Origin: Streptomyces sp. NRRL WC-3605
GTDB taxonomy: Bacteria; Actinomycetota; Actinomycetes; Streptomycetales; Streptomycetaceae
Assembly: GCF_001509795.1 (NCBI RefSeq)
Contig: NZ_LLZN01000102.1
Coordinates: 1-64,000, forward strand
Direction: 5' to 3'
Length of the DNA stretch: 64,000 bases
The notes below the pieces were generated by a model, which was not told the origin of the DNA, searched no databases, and saw only the letters and a list, made by a program, of their open reading frames with translations. Of the stretch, positions 8,287-18,925 are shown one piece after another. Position 1 is the first letter of the stretch. Each line of letters begins with the position of its first letter. The position numbers and the translations under genes are program-made.

Positions 8287-8613
8287 TCAGTCGGTGGTGC
8301 GCTGGCAGGGCACGCAGTACCGCGCGTACGGCAGGATCTCCAGGCGCTCGGCCGGGATCGGCTTGGAGCAGCCCTGGCAGGTGCCGTAACGGCCGTCCTC
8401 GACGCGGGCGAAGGCGGCGTCGATCTCCTTGAGGACGCGCTGCAGGGTCTCCTTCTGCGCCGCCATCAGGTGCTCCGCGGCCTCCTCGCCCGCCTCGGCG
8501 AGGGCCTGCAGCTGGGTGAGCCGGGTGGCGCGCTCGTGCTCCAGGCGCTGACGGGTCTCGTGGGCCGTCGCGGGCTTGAGACGGTGATCGGTCGGGGTGG
8601 TGTCGGCAGACAT
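8287..8613 (-). CDS. DksA/TraR family zinc-finger protein (first copy)
   Basis: A 108-residue paralogue of the next gene, with zinc ligands Cys79, Cys82, Cys100 and Cys103 and the shared signature DGRYGTCQGC. It is likely an RNA-polymerase-binding stress regulator. The start MSADTTP is preceded by AGGA; a longer upstream frame lacks support. It is the first gene of the minus-strand group and shares its 355-base upstream region with the divergent sensor kinase operon. Confidence 0.87.
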   Translation of the reverse strand: MSADTTPTDHRLKPATAHETRQRLEHERATRLTQLQALAEAGEEAAEHLMAAQKETLQRVLKEIDAAFARVEDGRYGTCQGCSKPIPAERLEILPYARYCVPCQRTTD

Positions 8614-8968
8614 GGCGGTCCTAGCGTCGAAGCGTTCGTGACAGGGCGGGGCATACGAAGCGGGCCTGCCGGGGCAGGCCTGGCGGATGCGGTGCACAGG
8701 GGTCACGGTGGCTGGGTCATGCCCCCACCGTGGCCGATCGCGCGCGGGAATCCCATCGGGCGCGATACCCATTTACGGACCCCCCGCGCTGCGGCCGACA
8801 GGGCTTCGACCGGTGGAAATGGGCACTGGCACCCATCGACGCGGCGGCCGGCGGCGAGCAAGCTGGGGCTCAGGCCGGTCCGCAGCCATGGCCGTGGCTC
8901 ATGCCCGGGGTACGCGGTGACCGAAAGGGAGGACAGAGCCCTGTCACAAGGAGAGAGGCGTCATCGCG
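8614..8968. promoter_or_regulatory. Divergent control region, DksA-like operon / sensor kinase operon
   Basis: No gene is supported in this 355-base stretch. It holds a hairpin (8663-8670 with 8673-8680), an ATGGG-N8-CCCAT inverted repeat at 8819-8836, and related CCCAT copies near 8750 and 8769. These could be operator sites for the LuxR-type regulator encoded next door. Confidence 0.4.
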
Positions 8969-9931
8969 GTGTCCCTGTTCTGGCGGATCTTCGCCCTCAA
9001 CGCCGTGGTGCTCGGCACGGCGACCGCGTTGCTGCTGTGGGCGCCGGTCACGGTCTCCGTGCCCGTGCTGCTGACCGAGGCGGTCATCCTGGTCGGCGGC
9101 CTGGCCGTGATGCTGATCGCGAACGCCGCCCTGCTGCGCATCGGGCTGGCCCCGCTGGGCCGACTCACCCGGCTGATGACCACCGTCGACCTGCTGCGGC
9201 CGGGCCAGCGCCTGCCGGAGCGGGGCCGCGGTGAGACCGCCGAACTGATCAGCGGCTTCAACGCCATGCTGGAACGGCTGGAGCACGAGCGCGCCGCCAG
9301 CAGCGCGCGGGCCCTGCTCGCGCAGGAGGACGAACGGCGCCGTATCGCCCAGGAGCTGCACGACGAGGTCGGCCAGAGCATGACCGCGATCCTGCTGGTG
9401 CTGAAGCGGGCCGCCGACGAGGCCGAGGAGCCCCTGCGCGCCGAACTGCAGCAGGCGCAGGAGATCACCCGGGAGAGCCTCGACGAGGTCCGCCGACTGG
9501 TGCGCCGCCTGCGCCCCGGCGTGCTGGAGGACCTCGGTCTGGTGAGTGCGCTGACGTCGCTGACGACGGAGTTCGCCACCCACACCGGGCTGCGGGTGAT
9601 CCGCCGTTTCGACTCGGACCTGCCCGCGCTGGACCCGGAGACCGAGCTGGTGCTGTACCGGGTCGCGCAGGAGGCCCTGACGAACGCGGCCCGCCACGCC
9701 GAGGCCGGGAAGGTGGAGATGAGTCTGCGTCACACGGGGGACACGGTGGTCCTGTCCGTGACCGACGACGGCCGCGGCACGGGGGTCGCGCGCGAGGGCG
9801 CCGGGATCCGCGGCATGCGTGAGCGGGCCCTGCTCGTGGGGGCCGTGCTGGACATCACCTCCGAACCGCGGGCGGGGACACAGGTCCGGCTCGCGGTGCC
9901 CGTCCCGTCCGACCCCGGAAAGCAGTCATGA
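8969..9931 (+). CDS. Membrane sensor histidine kinase (HisKA_3, NarL/LuxR-partner type)
   Basis: A 320-residue kinase. Two N-terminal membrane helices (about residues 5-24 and 29-55) lead into a short HAMP-like linker, a HisKA_3 dimerisation domain with the phospho-accepting His131 (RRIAQELHDEVGQSM) and a HATPase_c domain (QEALTNAARHAEAG, DDGRGTGV, GIRGMRERA). There is almost no extracytoplasmic loop, so it probably senses something in the membrane or cytosol. The GTG start has AAGGAGAG upstream. Its stop overlaps the regulator start (ATGA), so the pair is one operon. Confidence 0.9.
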   Translation: MSLFWRIFALNAVVLGTATALLLWAPVTVSVPVLLTEAVILVGGLAVMLIANAALLRIGLAPLGRLTRLMTTVDLLRPGQRLPERGRGETAELISGFNAMLERLEHERAASSARALLAQEDERRRIAQELHDEVGQSMTAILLVLKRAADEAEEPLRAELQQAQEITRESLDEVRRLVRRLRPGVLEDLGLVSALTSLTTEFATHTGLRVIRRFDSDLPALDPETELVLYRVAQEALTNAARHAEAGKVEMSLRHTGDTVVLSVTDDGRGTGVAREGAGIRGMRERALLVGAVLDITSEPRAGTQVRLAVPVPSDPGKQS

Positions 9932-10593
9932 CCGCCACCGGCACACCCGTGATCCGCATCCTCCTCGCCGACGACCACGCGCTGGTACGGCGCGGGGTGC
10001 GGCTGATCCTCGACCGGGAGCCCGACCTCGAGGTGGTCGCGGAGGCCGGCGACGGCGCCGAGGCGGTCGCGCTGGCCCGCGGCGAGGACGTCGACCTGGC
10101 CGTCCTGGACATCACGATGCCCCGGATGACGGGGCTTCAGGCCGCCAGGGAGCTCAACGCGCTGAAGCCGGACGTGCGGGTGCTGATCCTGACGATGCAC
10201 GACAACGAGCAGTACTTCTTCCAGGCGCTGAAGGCCGGGGCGAGCGGATACGTGCTGAAGTCGGTGGCCGACCGCGACCTGGTCACCGCCTGCCGGGCGG
10301 CCATGCGCGACGAGCCCTTCCTGTACCCGGGCGCGGTCACCGCCCTGATCCGCAACTACCTCGACCGGGTCCGCCACGGCGAGGAGCCCCCCGGGCAGGT
10401 CCTCACGCCCCGCGAGGAGGAGGTGCTCAAGCTCGTCGCCGAGGGCCACTCGTCCAAGGAGATCGCCGAGCTTCTGTTCATCAGCATCAAGACGGTCCAC
10501 CGGCACCGGGCGAACCTGCTGCACAAGCTGGGCCTGCGCGACCGCCTGGAGCTCACCCGCTACGCCATCCGGGCCGGACTCATCGAGCCCTGA
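9928..10593 (+). CDS. NarL/LuxR-family response regulator
   Basis: A 221-residue regulator. The receiver domain (residues about 7-125) has the acidic pocket LLADDH and the phospho-acceptor Asp61 (AVLDITMPRMTG), plus the conserved Lys in GYVLKSV. The C-terminal LuxR helix-turn-helix is clear (LTPREEEVLKLVAEGHSSKE, then IAELLFISIKTVHRHR). It is the cognate partner of the coupled kinase. Likely targets are the divergent DksA-like operon and nearby stress genes, by position only. Confidence 0.93.
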   Translation: MTATGTPVIRILLADDHALVRRGVRLILDREPDLEVVAEAGDGAEAVALARGEDVDLAVLDITMPRMTGLQAARELNALKPDVRVLILTMHDNEQYFFQALKAGASGYVLKSVADRDLVTACRAAMRDEPFLYPGAVTALIRNYLDRVRHGEEPPGQVLTPREEEVLKLVAEGHSSKEIAELLFISIKTVHRHRANLLHKLGLRDRLELTRYAIRAGLIEP

Positions 10594-10607
10594 CCCGCCC
10601 TCAGCTG

Positions 10608-10649
10608 CCCGAGGGTCCGGCCGCCTACTCCCCGGCCAGGGCCCTCGGG
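10608..10649 (+). terminator. Candidate terminator after the two-component operon
   Basis: CCCGAGGG (10608-10615) pairs with CCCTCGGG (10642-10649), with a few further pairs inside. It starts 15 bases after the response regulator stop. Confidence 0.4.
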
Positions 10650-10699
10650 CCCCGACCGCCCGAGACAGCCGGGGAACCGGAGAAGGGGGACCGACGTAC

Positions 10700-11071
10700 A
10701 TGGCGCGCACCGCACGCGCCGTCCCCCGTGCCGCGGGGCCGGTCGCCGTCCTGCTCTCCGTGCTCCTGGCGCTGCTGAGCCCACCGGCCCACGCCGCCGC
10801 GCCCGCGCACCGCTCCCCCGCCTTCCCGGCGGCCGGCGGCGCCCCGTGGGCGGACGACGGACACGACCACGTCCGTCCCGCCGTGGTCCGCGGCCAGGGC
10901 GACGCCCCCGCCGAACGGCCGGCGCCGCCCGCCCTCCCCACCGCGGGCGGCACGCCGCACCGTGAACCGCCGCACGCCCGCACGCCCCCCGGCGCGTTCG
11001 CCGTGCCGGACCACATCCACCACGGCCACGACCACCACCGGCGTGCTCCGCCGCGCGCCTCCGGCATCTGA
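10700..11071 (+). CDS. Secreted histidine-rich small protein
   Basis: A 123-residue protein with a Sec signal peptide (basic MARTARAVPRAA, hydrophobic core AVLLSVLLALLSP, cleavage near AHAAA). The mature part is Pro/Ala/His-rich and low in complexity, with a DGHDH cluster in the middle and a HIHHGHDHH cluster at the end, so metal binding is plausible. GGAGAAGGGGGA precedes the ATG. It lies 71 bases upstream of the SecDF gene and reads in the same direction, which hints at a link with export. Function unknown. Confidence 0.65.
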   Translation: MARTARAVPRAAGPVAVLLSVLLALLSPPAHAAAPAHRSPAFPAAGGAPWADDGHDHVRPAVVRGQGDAPAERPAPPALPTAGGTPHREPPHARTPPGAFAVPDHIHHGHDHHRRAPPRASGI

Positions 11072-11142
11072 CGCACGTCGTTCCCTTCCCCGCCCGACCC
11101 CGGTCACCGTCGTGGCCGTGGTGTGCCTGCCGGAGGCCCCCC

Positions 11143-13344
11143 TTGACCCGCGCCCCGCGCCTCAGAGGGCTGCTCGCCCTCGCCGTGATCGCCCTGTCCC
11201 TGTTCATCTCGTTCACCATGCCCGTACGCCTCGGGCTCGATCTGCGCGGCGGTACGCAGATCGTCCTGGAGACCCGCCCCGGCGAGGGCGACTCCGCCGC
11301 CGAGGCCACCGACCGCACCCTGGAGGTGCTGCGCGACCGCATCGACGCGCTCGGCGTCGCCGAGCCCTCCCTGTCCCGCTCCGGCACGGACCGGATCGTC
11401 GTGGAGCTGCCCGGCGTCCAGGACCCGACCCAGGCGGCGGACGTCCTGGGCCGCACCGCGCAGCTCACCTTCCACGAGGTCCTCGGCACGGCCTCCGCGA
11501 AGGCGGGGGCCGACGGTCCGCGTGTACTGGAGGACGAGACGGGGCAGCCCCTGCGGCTGGCCGCCTCCTCGCTGACCGGCGGGGACGTCGAGGAGGCCGC
11601 CGCCCGCTTCGACCAGCAGGGCGGGGCCGGCTGGCACGTCACCCTCGACTTCAAGGGCGGCGGCGACGGCTGGGCCCGGCTGACCGGCGAGGCGGCCTGC
11701 CATCCCGCCGGGGACGCGAGCCGGCGGGTCGCCATCGTCCTGGACGACAAGGTCATCTCCTCGCCGCAGGTCGACCCCTCGGTCCGCTGCGGCACCGGCA
11801 TCGGCGGCGGGGCCACCCAGATCACCGGGTCGTTCAGCGCCGAGGAGGCCAAGGAACTCGCCCTGCTCATCAACGGCGGCGCGCTTCCGGTGCCCGTCGA
11901 GACGGTCGAGCAGCGCACGGTCGGCCCGACGCTGGGGGCCGAGGCCATCACCGCCAGCGCCTGGGCGGCCGTCGTCGGCACCGCGCTGACCGGTGTGTTC
12001 ATCATCGCCGTGTACCGGCTGCTCGGTGCCCTGGCCGTCGTCGCGCTGGCCTGCTACGGCCTGATCTCCTACGCCGCGCTGGTCGCGCTCGGCGCCACGC
12101 TCACCCTGCCGGGTCTCGCCGGGTTCGTCCTGGCGATCGGCATGGCCGTCGACGCGAACGTCCTCGTCTTCGAGCGCGCCCGCGAGGAGTACGCCGCCCG
12201 CAGCCGGCCGAGCCCCCGGTCGTCCCTCGCGGCGGGGTTCAAGGGCGCGTTCAGCGCGATCGCCGACTCGAACATCACCACGCTCATCGCCGCCGGACTG
12301 CTGTTCTTCCTGGCCTCCGGCCCGGTGCGCGGTTTCGGCGTCACGCTGGGCATCGGTGTGCTCGCCTCCATGTTCAGCGCGCTGGTCGTCACCCGCGTCC
12401 TCGCCGATGCCGTCGTCAACCGGCCCTGGCTGCGCCGCCGTCCGAGGCTGAGCGGCATCGCGCACACCGGCGGGGTCCGGGACCGGCTGGCCCGCAGGGA
12501 GCCCCGGCTGATGCGGCGGCCGCGCCGCTGGCTGGCCCTGTCCGCGGCGGCGCTGACGCTGGCCGCCTCGGGCATCGCGGTGCGCGGTCTTGACTTCGGC
12601 GTCGAGTTCACCGGCGGCCGGCTCATCGAGTACGGCACCTCCTCCCCCGTCGACCCCGACCGGGCCCGCGCCGCGCTCGCCGACGCCGGCTTCCCCGGGG
12701 CCGTCGTGCAGTCGTCCGGGGACCAGCGGATCAGCGTGCGCACCGACCGGCTGACGAACGCCGAGGCGTCCGCGGTCACCGAGGCCGTCGGCGCGGTGGG
12801 CGGCGGGGCCGACAAGCTCCGGGACGAGACGATCGGCCCGAGCCTCGGCAAGGAACTGCGCCGGGGTGCGCTGATCGCGCTGGCCGTCGCGCTGGGCGCG
12901 CAGCTGCTGTACCTGTCCGTCCGATTCCGCTGGCTGTTCGGCACGGCGGCCGTCGCGGCCCTCGCCCATGACGTGGTGATCCTCGTCGGGATCTTCGCCT
13001 GGCTGGGCAAGCCGATCGACGGTGTGTTCCTGGCGGCGCTGCTCACGGTCATCGGCTACTCGGTCAACGACTCGGTCGTCGTGTTCGACCGGGTCCGGGA
13101 CATGGTGCGGCGCGGCCCCAAGGCGCCCTTCGCGACGCTCGCGAACCGGGCGCTGCTGCAGACCCTGCCCCGCACCGTGAACACCGGTATGGGGGCGGCG
13201 TTCATCCTGACCGCGCTGGCCGTGTTCGGCGGCGACTCCCTCACCGACTTCGCGCTGGCCCTGCTGATCGGGGTCGCGGTGGGGACGTACTCCTCGATGT
13301 TCACGGCCACCCCGCTGGCCGTCGAGCTGCACCGGCGCGGGTAG
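11143..13344 (+). CDS. secDF: Fused protein-export membrane protein SecDF
   Basis: A 733-residue natural fusion of SecD and SecF, with 12 predicted membrane helices in two bundles. SecD hallmarks include GLDLRGGTQIVLE near residue 28, the P1 head domain, and AIGMAVDANVLVFERAREE. SecF hallmarks include LDFGVEFTGGRLIEY and YSVNDSVVVFDRVRD. The complex uses proton-motive force to pull preproteins across the membrane after SecA. The start is TTG with GGAGG six bases upstream. Streptomycetes also carry separate secD and secF, so this is an accessory copy. Confidence 0.93.
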   Translation: MTRAPRLRGLLALAVIALSLFISFTMPVRLGLDLRGGTQIVLETRPGEGDSAAEATDRTLEVLRDRIDALGVAEPSLSRSGTDRIVVELPGVQDPTQAADVLGRTAQLTFHEVLGTASAKAGADGPRVLEDETGQPLRLAASSLTGGDVEEAAARFDQQGGAGWHVTLDFKGGGDGWARLTGEAACHPAGDASRRVAIVLDDKVISSPQVDPSVRCGTGIGGGATQITGSFSAEEAKELALLINGGALPVPVETVEQRTVGPTLGAEAITASAWAAVVGTALTGVFIIAVYRLLGALAVVALACYGLISYAALVALGATLTLPGLAGFVLAIGMAVDANVLVFERAREEYAARSRPSPRSSLAAGFKGAFSAIADSNITTLIAAGLLFFLASGPVRGFGVTLGIGVLASMFSALVVTRVLADAVVNRPWLRRRPRLSGIAHTGGVRDRLARREPRLMRRPRRWLALSAAALTLAASGIAVRGLDFGVEFTGGRLIEYGTSSPVDPDRARAALADAGFPGAVVQSSGDQRISVRTDRLTNAEASAVTEAVGAVGGGADKLRDETIGPSLGKELRRGALIALAVALGAQLLYLSVRFRWLFGTAAVAALAHDVVILVGIFAWLGKPIDGVFLAALLTVIGYSVNDSVVVFDRVRDMVRRGPKAPFATLANRALLQTLPRTVNTGMGAAFILTALAVFGGDSLTDFALALLIGVAVGTYSSMFTATPLAVELHRRG

Positions 13345-13359
13345 GGGGCCGGGCCAGGG

Positions 13360-14463
13360 TCAGAGGGCCCAGACGAGCAGGGCGCTGTCGGCGGCGGACA
13401 CCGTGTACCAGGTGCCGTCGCCCAGCGCCCTGGGCGGGCCGGTCACCTCGACCGGGTAGGCGAGCCGGCCGAGGAGCCGCATGGAGGCCGCGTCGACGAG
13501 CCAGTGCCGGCCCGGCCCGGACTCCTCGTCGCTCTCGACGGTCCCGGCGACGACGGTGTCCTCGTCGACGAAGCCGCCCTCGTAGTCGAAGTAGGCGCGG
13601 GTCTCGTCGTCCCCGGAGTCCCCGGCGTCATCCTCGGCCGCCGGGTGCGGGGGGACCACGTCCGCGTCCAGGGCGGCCGTCACCGAGCCGTCGGCGGTGC
13701 GGTGCACGGCGAGGGTGTCCTGGTCGTGCGTCACGGTGAGCAGGCGGTCCCCCGACGGGCTCACCGCGAGCAGTACGCGGTCCTCCCCGCCGAAGGTGTC
13801 CACGGCGAGCCGCCTGCCGTCCCACCGGCCCCAGAGGAGGGGCGATCCGTCCTGCCCCTCGCCGACGCTCAGGCCCATCTGGCCGGGGTCGGGGTGCGGG
13901 ACGTGGACGGAACCGGCCGCCACCGTCCCCGTGGCGGCGCGGGCCAGCACCGTGCCGTCGGTGGCGTCGAGGACCAGCCACTCCTCCGGGCCGTCGTCCC
14001 CGCCCGCGTCCTCGTCCGCCGAGGGGCCGGGTACATGGGCCCAGACGACCTTGCCGTCGGCGGCGAAGGCGACCGAGCCACTGCCGGAGTACCGGTGGTC
14101 CCGGTCGTCCACGTACTCGAAGGCGTCCGTGTGTCCGGCGCACCCCGCCCAGCAGGGGTGCCGCAGCTCCCAGCGCGCACGGCCCGACCGGTCGACGGCG
14201 CGCAGGGCGTGCCGTCCCGCGAACACGGCGAGATCCGCGCCGGGAGACACCGCCCACGAGCCGAACCCTGGCGGCCAGGGCGCGGGAAAGCGGATCGTCG
14301 GGACCGGCGCATGGCCCGCGGGTCCACGCACGATCAGTTCGGTGTCGTCCCGCTGGACGAGGAACCGCGCGCCCGGCCCGGACGTCAGGCACGGGGCCGA
14401 CTCGAAGCCGGTGACGGGCGCGGGGGCGTCGAGCGAGGCGACGAGGCGGGCAGGGCGTGACAC
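13360..14463 (-). CDS. Beta-propeller-like cytosolic protein
   Basis: A 367-residue protein with repeated strand-rich units (FLVQRDDTELIVRGP, then DLAVFAGRHALRAVDRSG, KVVWAHVPG, LLTVTHDQDTLAVHRTADG) resembling WD40/PQQ-like blades that compare stored values. There is no signal peptide. I prefer the GTG at 14463 because GGAG lies five bases upstream; the GTG at 14469 lacks spacing for it. Its 3' end is only 15 bases from secDF, convergent. Function unknown. Confidence 0.65.
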   Translation of the reverse strand: MSRPARLVASLDAPAPVTGFESAPCLTSGPGARFLVQRDDTELIVRGPAGHAPVPTIRFPAPWPPGFGSWAVSPGADLAVFAGRHALRAVDRSGRARWELRHPCWAGCAGHTDAFEYVDDRDHRYSGSGSVAFAADGKVVWAHVPGPSADEDAGGDDGPEEWLVLDATDGTVLARAATGTVAAGSVHVPHPDPGQMGLSVGEGQDGSPLLWGRWDGRRLAVDTFGGEDRVLLAVSPSGDRLLTVTHDQDTLAVHRTADGSVTAALDADVVPPHPAAEDDAGDSGDDETRAYFDYEGGFVDEDTVVAGTVESDEESGPGRHWLVDAASMRLLGRLAYPVEVTGPPRALGDGTWYTVSAADSALLVWAL

Positions 14464-14523
14464 GGGCACTCCGCAAGGGCTGGGGACTTCCGCGGAAGCC
14501 TAGGTCAGGCCACTGACATCGCC

Positions 14524-14769
14524 TCAGGCGGCCAGCGTCTCGTCCTCGGGCCTGCCCTCACGGCGGTCGGCGCCGTAGCGCGCGAGAAGGGCGTCCGCGG
14601 CCCGGAGCGCGTCGTCGGCGGTGCGGGAGCCGGTCATCACGCACAGCGTGTAGGTGGCGTCCTCGAGCGCCCGGCTGGTGCGGCCGGTGGGGAGGACGTC
14701 GTGGGCGATGCGCGCCTGCGCGAACCGGGCCAGTGCTCCGCGCAGTTCCTTCTCCGCCGGCAGGATCAT
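14524..14769 (-). CDS. DUF5133 family small protein
   Basis: An 81-residue soluble helical protein matching the Streptomyces DUF5133 pattern: an N-terminal LPAEKELRGALARFAQARIA, the central EDATYTLCVMTGSRTADDAL and a DALLARYG tail. GAGAGAGGAAA precedes the ATG with good spacing, so the longer upstream frame is rejected. Family function is unknown; members often sit near regulatory genes. Confidence 0.8.
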   Translation of the reverse strand: MILPAEKELRGALARFAQARIAHDVLPTGRTSRALEDATYTLCVMTGSRTADDALRAADALLARYGADRREGRPEDETLAA

Positions 14770-14959
14770 GGCGTTTCCTCTCTCCCGAGACATGGCCGTC
14801 GGACGGCCGACTCCCCTCGCGGGGAGGCCCGATGTCCGTCCCCGCACAGCACCGCCCGGCACCGAGCGGCGCCGAGCTGATCACCAGGTGCCCCGGGCCG
14901 GGCGGTCCATGCCTGCCGATCACAGGGGGATTTGCGCGAGGAAAGAATCCGGCCACGGT

Positions 14960-15775
14960 TCACATGGGAGGGCGTCGCCCCCAGGCCGTCAGCAGGCCGG
15001 CCGACAGCGCGGCGCACGCGTCGGAGTCCAGGTAGCGGATCGCCTCGTCGACGGCCGCGTCGTCGACGAGACCGGTGGCGCGCATCGCCGCGCGGCTGCG
15101 CTCCCAGGTGTCGGCCCAGAAACGGCTGATGGGGCTGCCCGGCGTCAGCGGTGGCACATGGATCTCGGCGGCGACCGGTTCGAGCCCCGCCTCGCGCAGC
15201 AGCCGCGGGTACGACGGCACCCAGGTGACGTCCGTGCCGATGGTCTCCCGCAGTCCGCGCCACATCGCGCGCATCACCCGGGTGTACGGCGTGTCGGGCG
15301 CACGGTCGCCGGTGAGGTCGACGGCGTCGCCGAGCACCAGGTGGCCGCCGGGTTCCACCCGCTCGGCCAGGGTCCGCAGGACCCGTTCGCGGTCGGGCAG
15401 GTGCATCAGTACGAAGCGGGCGTGGACGAGGTGGAAGCGGCCCTGCACGAAGTCCGGTGCGGTGACGTCGGCCTGCCGTACCTCCAGGCCCGGGACGGCT
15501 CGCGCGGCGAGGAACCGGACGTCCCGGTCGACGGCGAGGACACTGCTCACGCCTGCCTCGTCCAGCAGCCGGCGCGCGACCGTGCCGGTGCCCGCGCCGA
15601 CGTCCAGGCAGCGCAGACCGGGTCCGGCGCCGAGGGCCCGCAGCCGCGCCAGGGTGACGTCGTCGTAGGCGAGGGCGCCGAAGTCGATCCGCTCCCCCTC
15701 GCCCCGCCGTTCGGGCGGGAAGACGGCCTCGCCGTACCGGCCGCCGCCGGGTTCGGCCCCCTCGGGGGGTCTCAT
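14960..15775 (-). CDS. Class I SAM-dependent methyltransferase
   Basis: A 271-residue methyltransferase with the Rossmann-like fold motifs in order: motif I (LDVGAGTGTVARRLLDEAG), acidic VDRD at the end of strand 2, QADVTAPDF, and post-motif FHLVHARFVLMHLPD. The C-terminal third (TPYTRVMRAMWRGLRETIG and onward) resembles small-molecule methyltransferases of secondary metabolism. Substrate cannot be told. It appears monocistronic. Confidence 0.85.
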   Translation of the reverse strand: MRPPEGAEPGGGRYGEAVFPPERRGEGERIDFGALAYDDVTLARLRALGAGPGLRCLDVGAGTGTVARRLLDEAGVSSVLAVDRDVRFLAARAVPGLEVRQADVTAPDFVQGRFHLVHARFVLMHLPDRERVLRTLAERVEPGGHLVLGDAVDLTGDRAPDTPYTRVMRAMWRGLRETIGTDVTWVPSYPRLLREAGLEPVAAEIHVPPLTPGSPISRFWADTWERSRAAMRATGLVDDAAVDEAIRYLDSDACAALSAGLLTAWGRRPPM

Positions 15776-15953
15776 CGGGCCACCGGTGTGCGGGCGATCA
15801 GTGTCATGGCCGGACCTCGTGGCGCGTGGTGGGGGTGCGGGGGCGACCCGTCAGGAGGCCGCCCCCGCACCGATCCTGCACGGGCGCCCGCCGGTACGGC
15901 CGAGGCGCGCCGGTGCCTGCCCGATCGGCCCAACGCGTCCGCCGGTGCGGGGG

Positions 15954-16460
15954 TCACCCGACCACGGGGCTGCGGCGTTCGATGAGCGTGACGTCCCGCC
16001 ACACCCCGCGGTGCCGGCCGATGCGTTCGCGGACGCCGATGACCCGGAAGCCGGCCTTGCGGTGCAGGGCGAGACTGGCGGTGTTCTCGGGGAAGACGCC
16101 CGACTGGACGGTCCAGATCCCGGCGGCCTCCGTGGAGGCGATCAGGGCGTCGAGCAGGACTCTGCCGACGCCCCGGCCGCGGGCGCCGGGGTGCACGTAC
16201 ACGGAGTGGTCGACGACCCCGGCGTAGGCGCGGCGGTCGGAGACCCGGACCACGGCCACCCAGCCCAGCACCCTGCCGGTGGCGTCCAGGGCGACGTACC
16301 GGTGCTCGGGGAGTTTGACGGAGTCGAAGGTCTCCCAGGTGGGGGCGGTCGTCTCGAAGGTGGACTGCCCCTCGTCGATGCCGAGTTGATAGATCGTCAG
16401 GACTTCTTCGGCGTGGGCGGGCGTCATCGGGACGATGGACAGGTCGTCGGCGGGACTCAC
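15954..16460 (-). CDS. GNAT N-acetyltransferase, phosphinothricin/L-amino-acid (PAT/MnaT) type
   Basis: A 168-residue GNAT protein. The acetyl-CoA loop is RGRGVG, and the sequences YQLGIDEGQSTFETTAPTWE and SVYVHPGARGRGVGRVLLDA match the phosphinothricin acetyltransferase/MnaT/YwnH subfamily, which acetylates the amino group of amino-acid-like substrates. The start is GTG with GAGGAGAG seven bases upstream; the longer frame has no ribosome site. Self-protection against amino-acid analogues or methionine sulfone/sulfoximine is typical of the family. Confidence 0.85.
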   Translation of the reverse strand: MSPADDLSIVPMTPAHAEEVLTIYQLGIDEGQSTFETTAPTWETFDSVKLPEHRYVALDATGRVLGWVAVVRVSDRRAYAGVVDHSVYVHPGARGRGVGRVLLDALIASTEAAGIWTVQSGVFPENTASLALHRKAGFRVIGVRERIGRHRGVWRDVTLIERRSPVVG

Positions 16461-16685
16461 CGTCGGCTCTCCTCGGCGTGCTCGTCGGGCAAGGGCGAAG
16501 TCGGTCAGGGGTCGTGTCGTCCGGTCCACGGTCCCACGGGGGCCGGGGCGGTGGCGCTCCGGCCCCGCCGTCAACGGGACGCGTGCGCCGCCGGTGCGCT
16601 CCTGATGCGGGCCCTCACCGCGATTCCTGAACACCTGTCAAGTTACCCGGAGGTTTCTCGTGACTTCTTTCACAGCCCTCAGTAG

Positions 16686-18359
<1,674 letters not shown>

Positions 18360-18400
18360 CCGCGTCCGACCTCGTCCGCGTCGGGATTGCTCCCCGCGTG

Positions 18401-18431
18401 GCGGGCCGGGACCGCCGGGGCCCCGGCCCGC
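18401..18431. terminator. Terminator between convergent genes
   Basis: Perfect 10-base arms (18401-18410 with 18422-18431) and an 11-base loop, placed between the choA stop and the AhpD-like gene stop. It could serve both. Confidence 0.6.
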
Positions 18432-18434
18432 TCG

Positions 18435-18923
18435 TCATGCGCCGCGCGCCGTCGGCAGTACACACACGCTGTCGATGCCCAGCACGTGGTTGAGCCGCCC
18501 GAACGCCAGCCAGGAGCCGATGCTCATGCTCAGCTCCACGATCTCCGCCTGGCTGTAGTGCGCCTTCATCCGCTCCCAGAACGAGTCGTCCAGACCGTGG
18601 TGGTCGGTCGCGTAGCGCTCGGCGTACTCGGCGGCGAGCCGGGTGCGGTCGTCGAATCGGTCGGTCGTGCGCCACTCGGCCACCGCGTCGAGGAACCCCT
18701 CCTCGACCTTGTCCCCGTCGCGTTCGGTGCGCCAGTCCAGGCAGAACAGGCAGCCGTTGATCTGCGCGATCCGCAGCCGGGCGGCCTCGAACTCCCGCAG
18801 TCCGAGGGTCGTGTGCTCGTAGACGGCCAGGGAGAAGGCGCCGGCGGCCCGGCCGATCTCCGGCACGAGGTCGCCCCAGACGTACGGGATGGGGTCGGCG
18901 CCGTCGGGGATGTCGATCCGCAT
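18435..18923 (-). CDS. Carboxymuconolactone decarboxylase / AhpD-like protein
   Basis: A 162-residue all-helical protein of the CMD/AhpD family. The redox CxxC is present in INGCLFCLDWRT, with downstream WRTTDRFDDRTRLAAEYAER and the HVLGID end. AhpD-like members reduce peroxidase partners or act as small disulfide reductases. I prefer the ATG at 18923 (AGAGG five bases upstream) over the GTG at 18929, which overlaps the upstream stop as GTGA. It is coupled to the DapB-like dehydrogenase. Confidence 0.83.
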   Translation of the reverse strand: MRIDIPDGADPIPYVWGDLVPEIGRAAGAFSLAVYEHTTLGLREFEAARLRIAQINGCLFCLDWRTERDGDKVEEGFLDAVAEWRTTDRFDDRTRLAAEYAERYATDHHGLDDSFWERMKAHYSQAEIVELSMSIGSWLAFGRLNHVLGIDSVCVLPTARGA

Positions 18924-18925
18924 GC

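Noticed and set aside
11104..13332. A 742-codon minus-strand frame opposite secDF
   Set aside because: Gln/Gly/Arg-rich and without motifs, while the plus strand is a complete SecDF.
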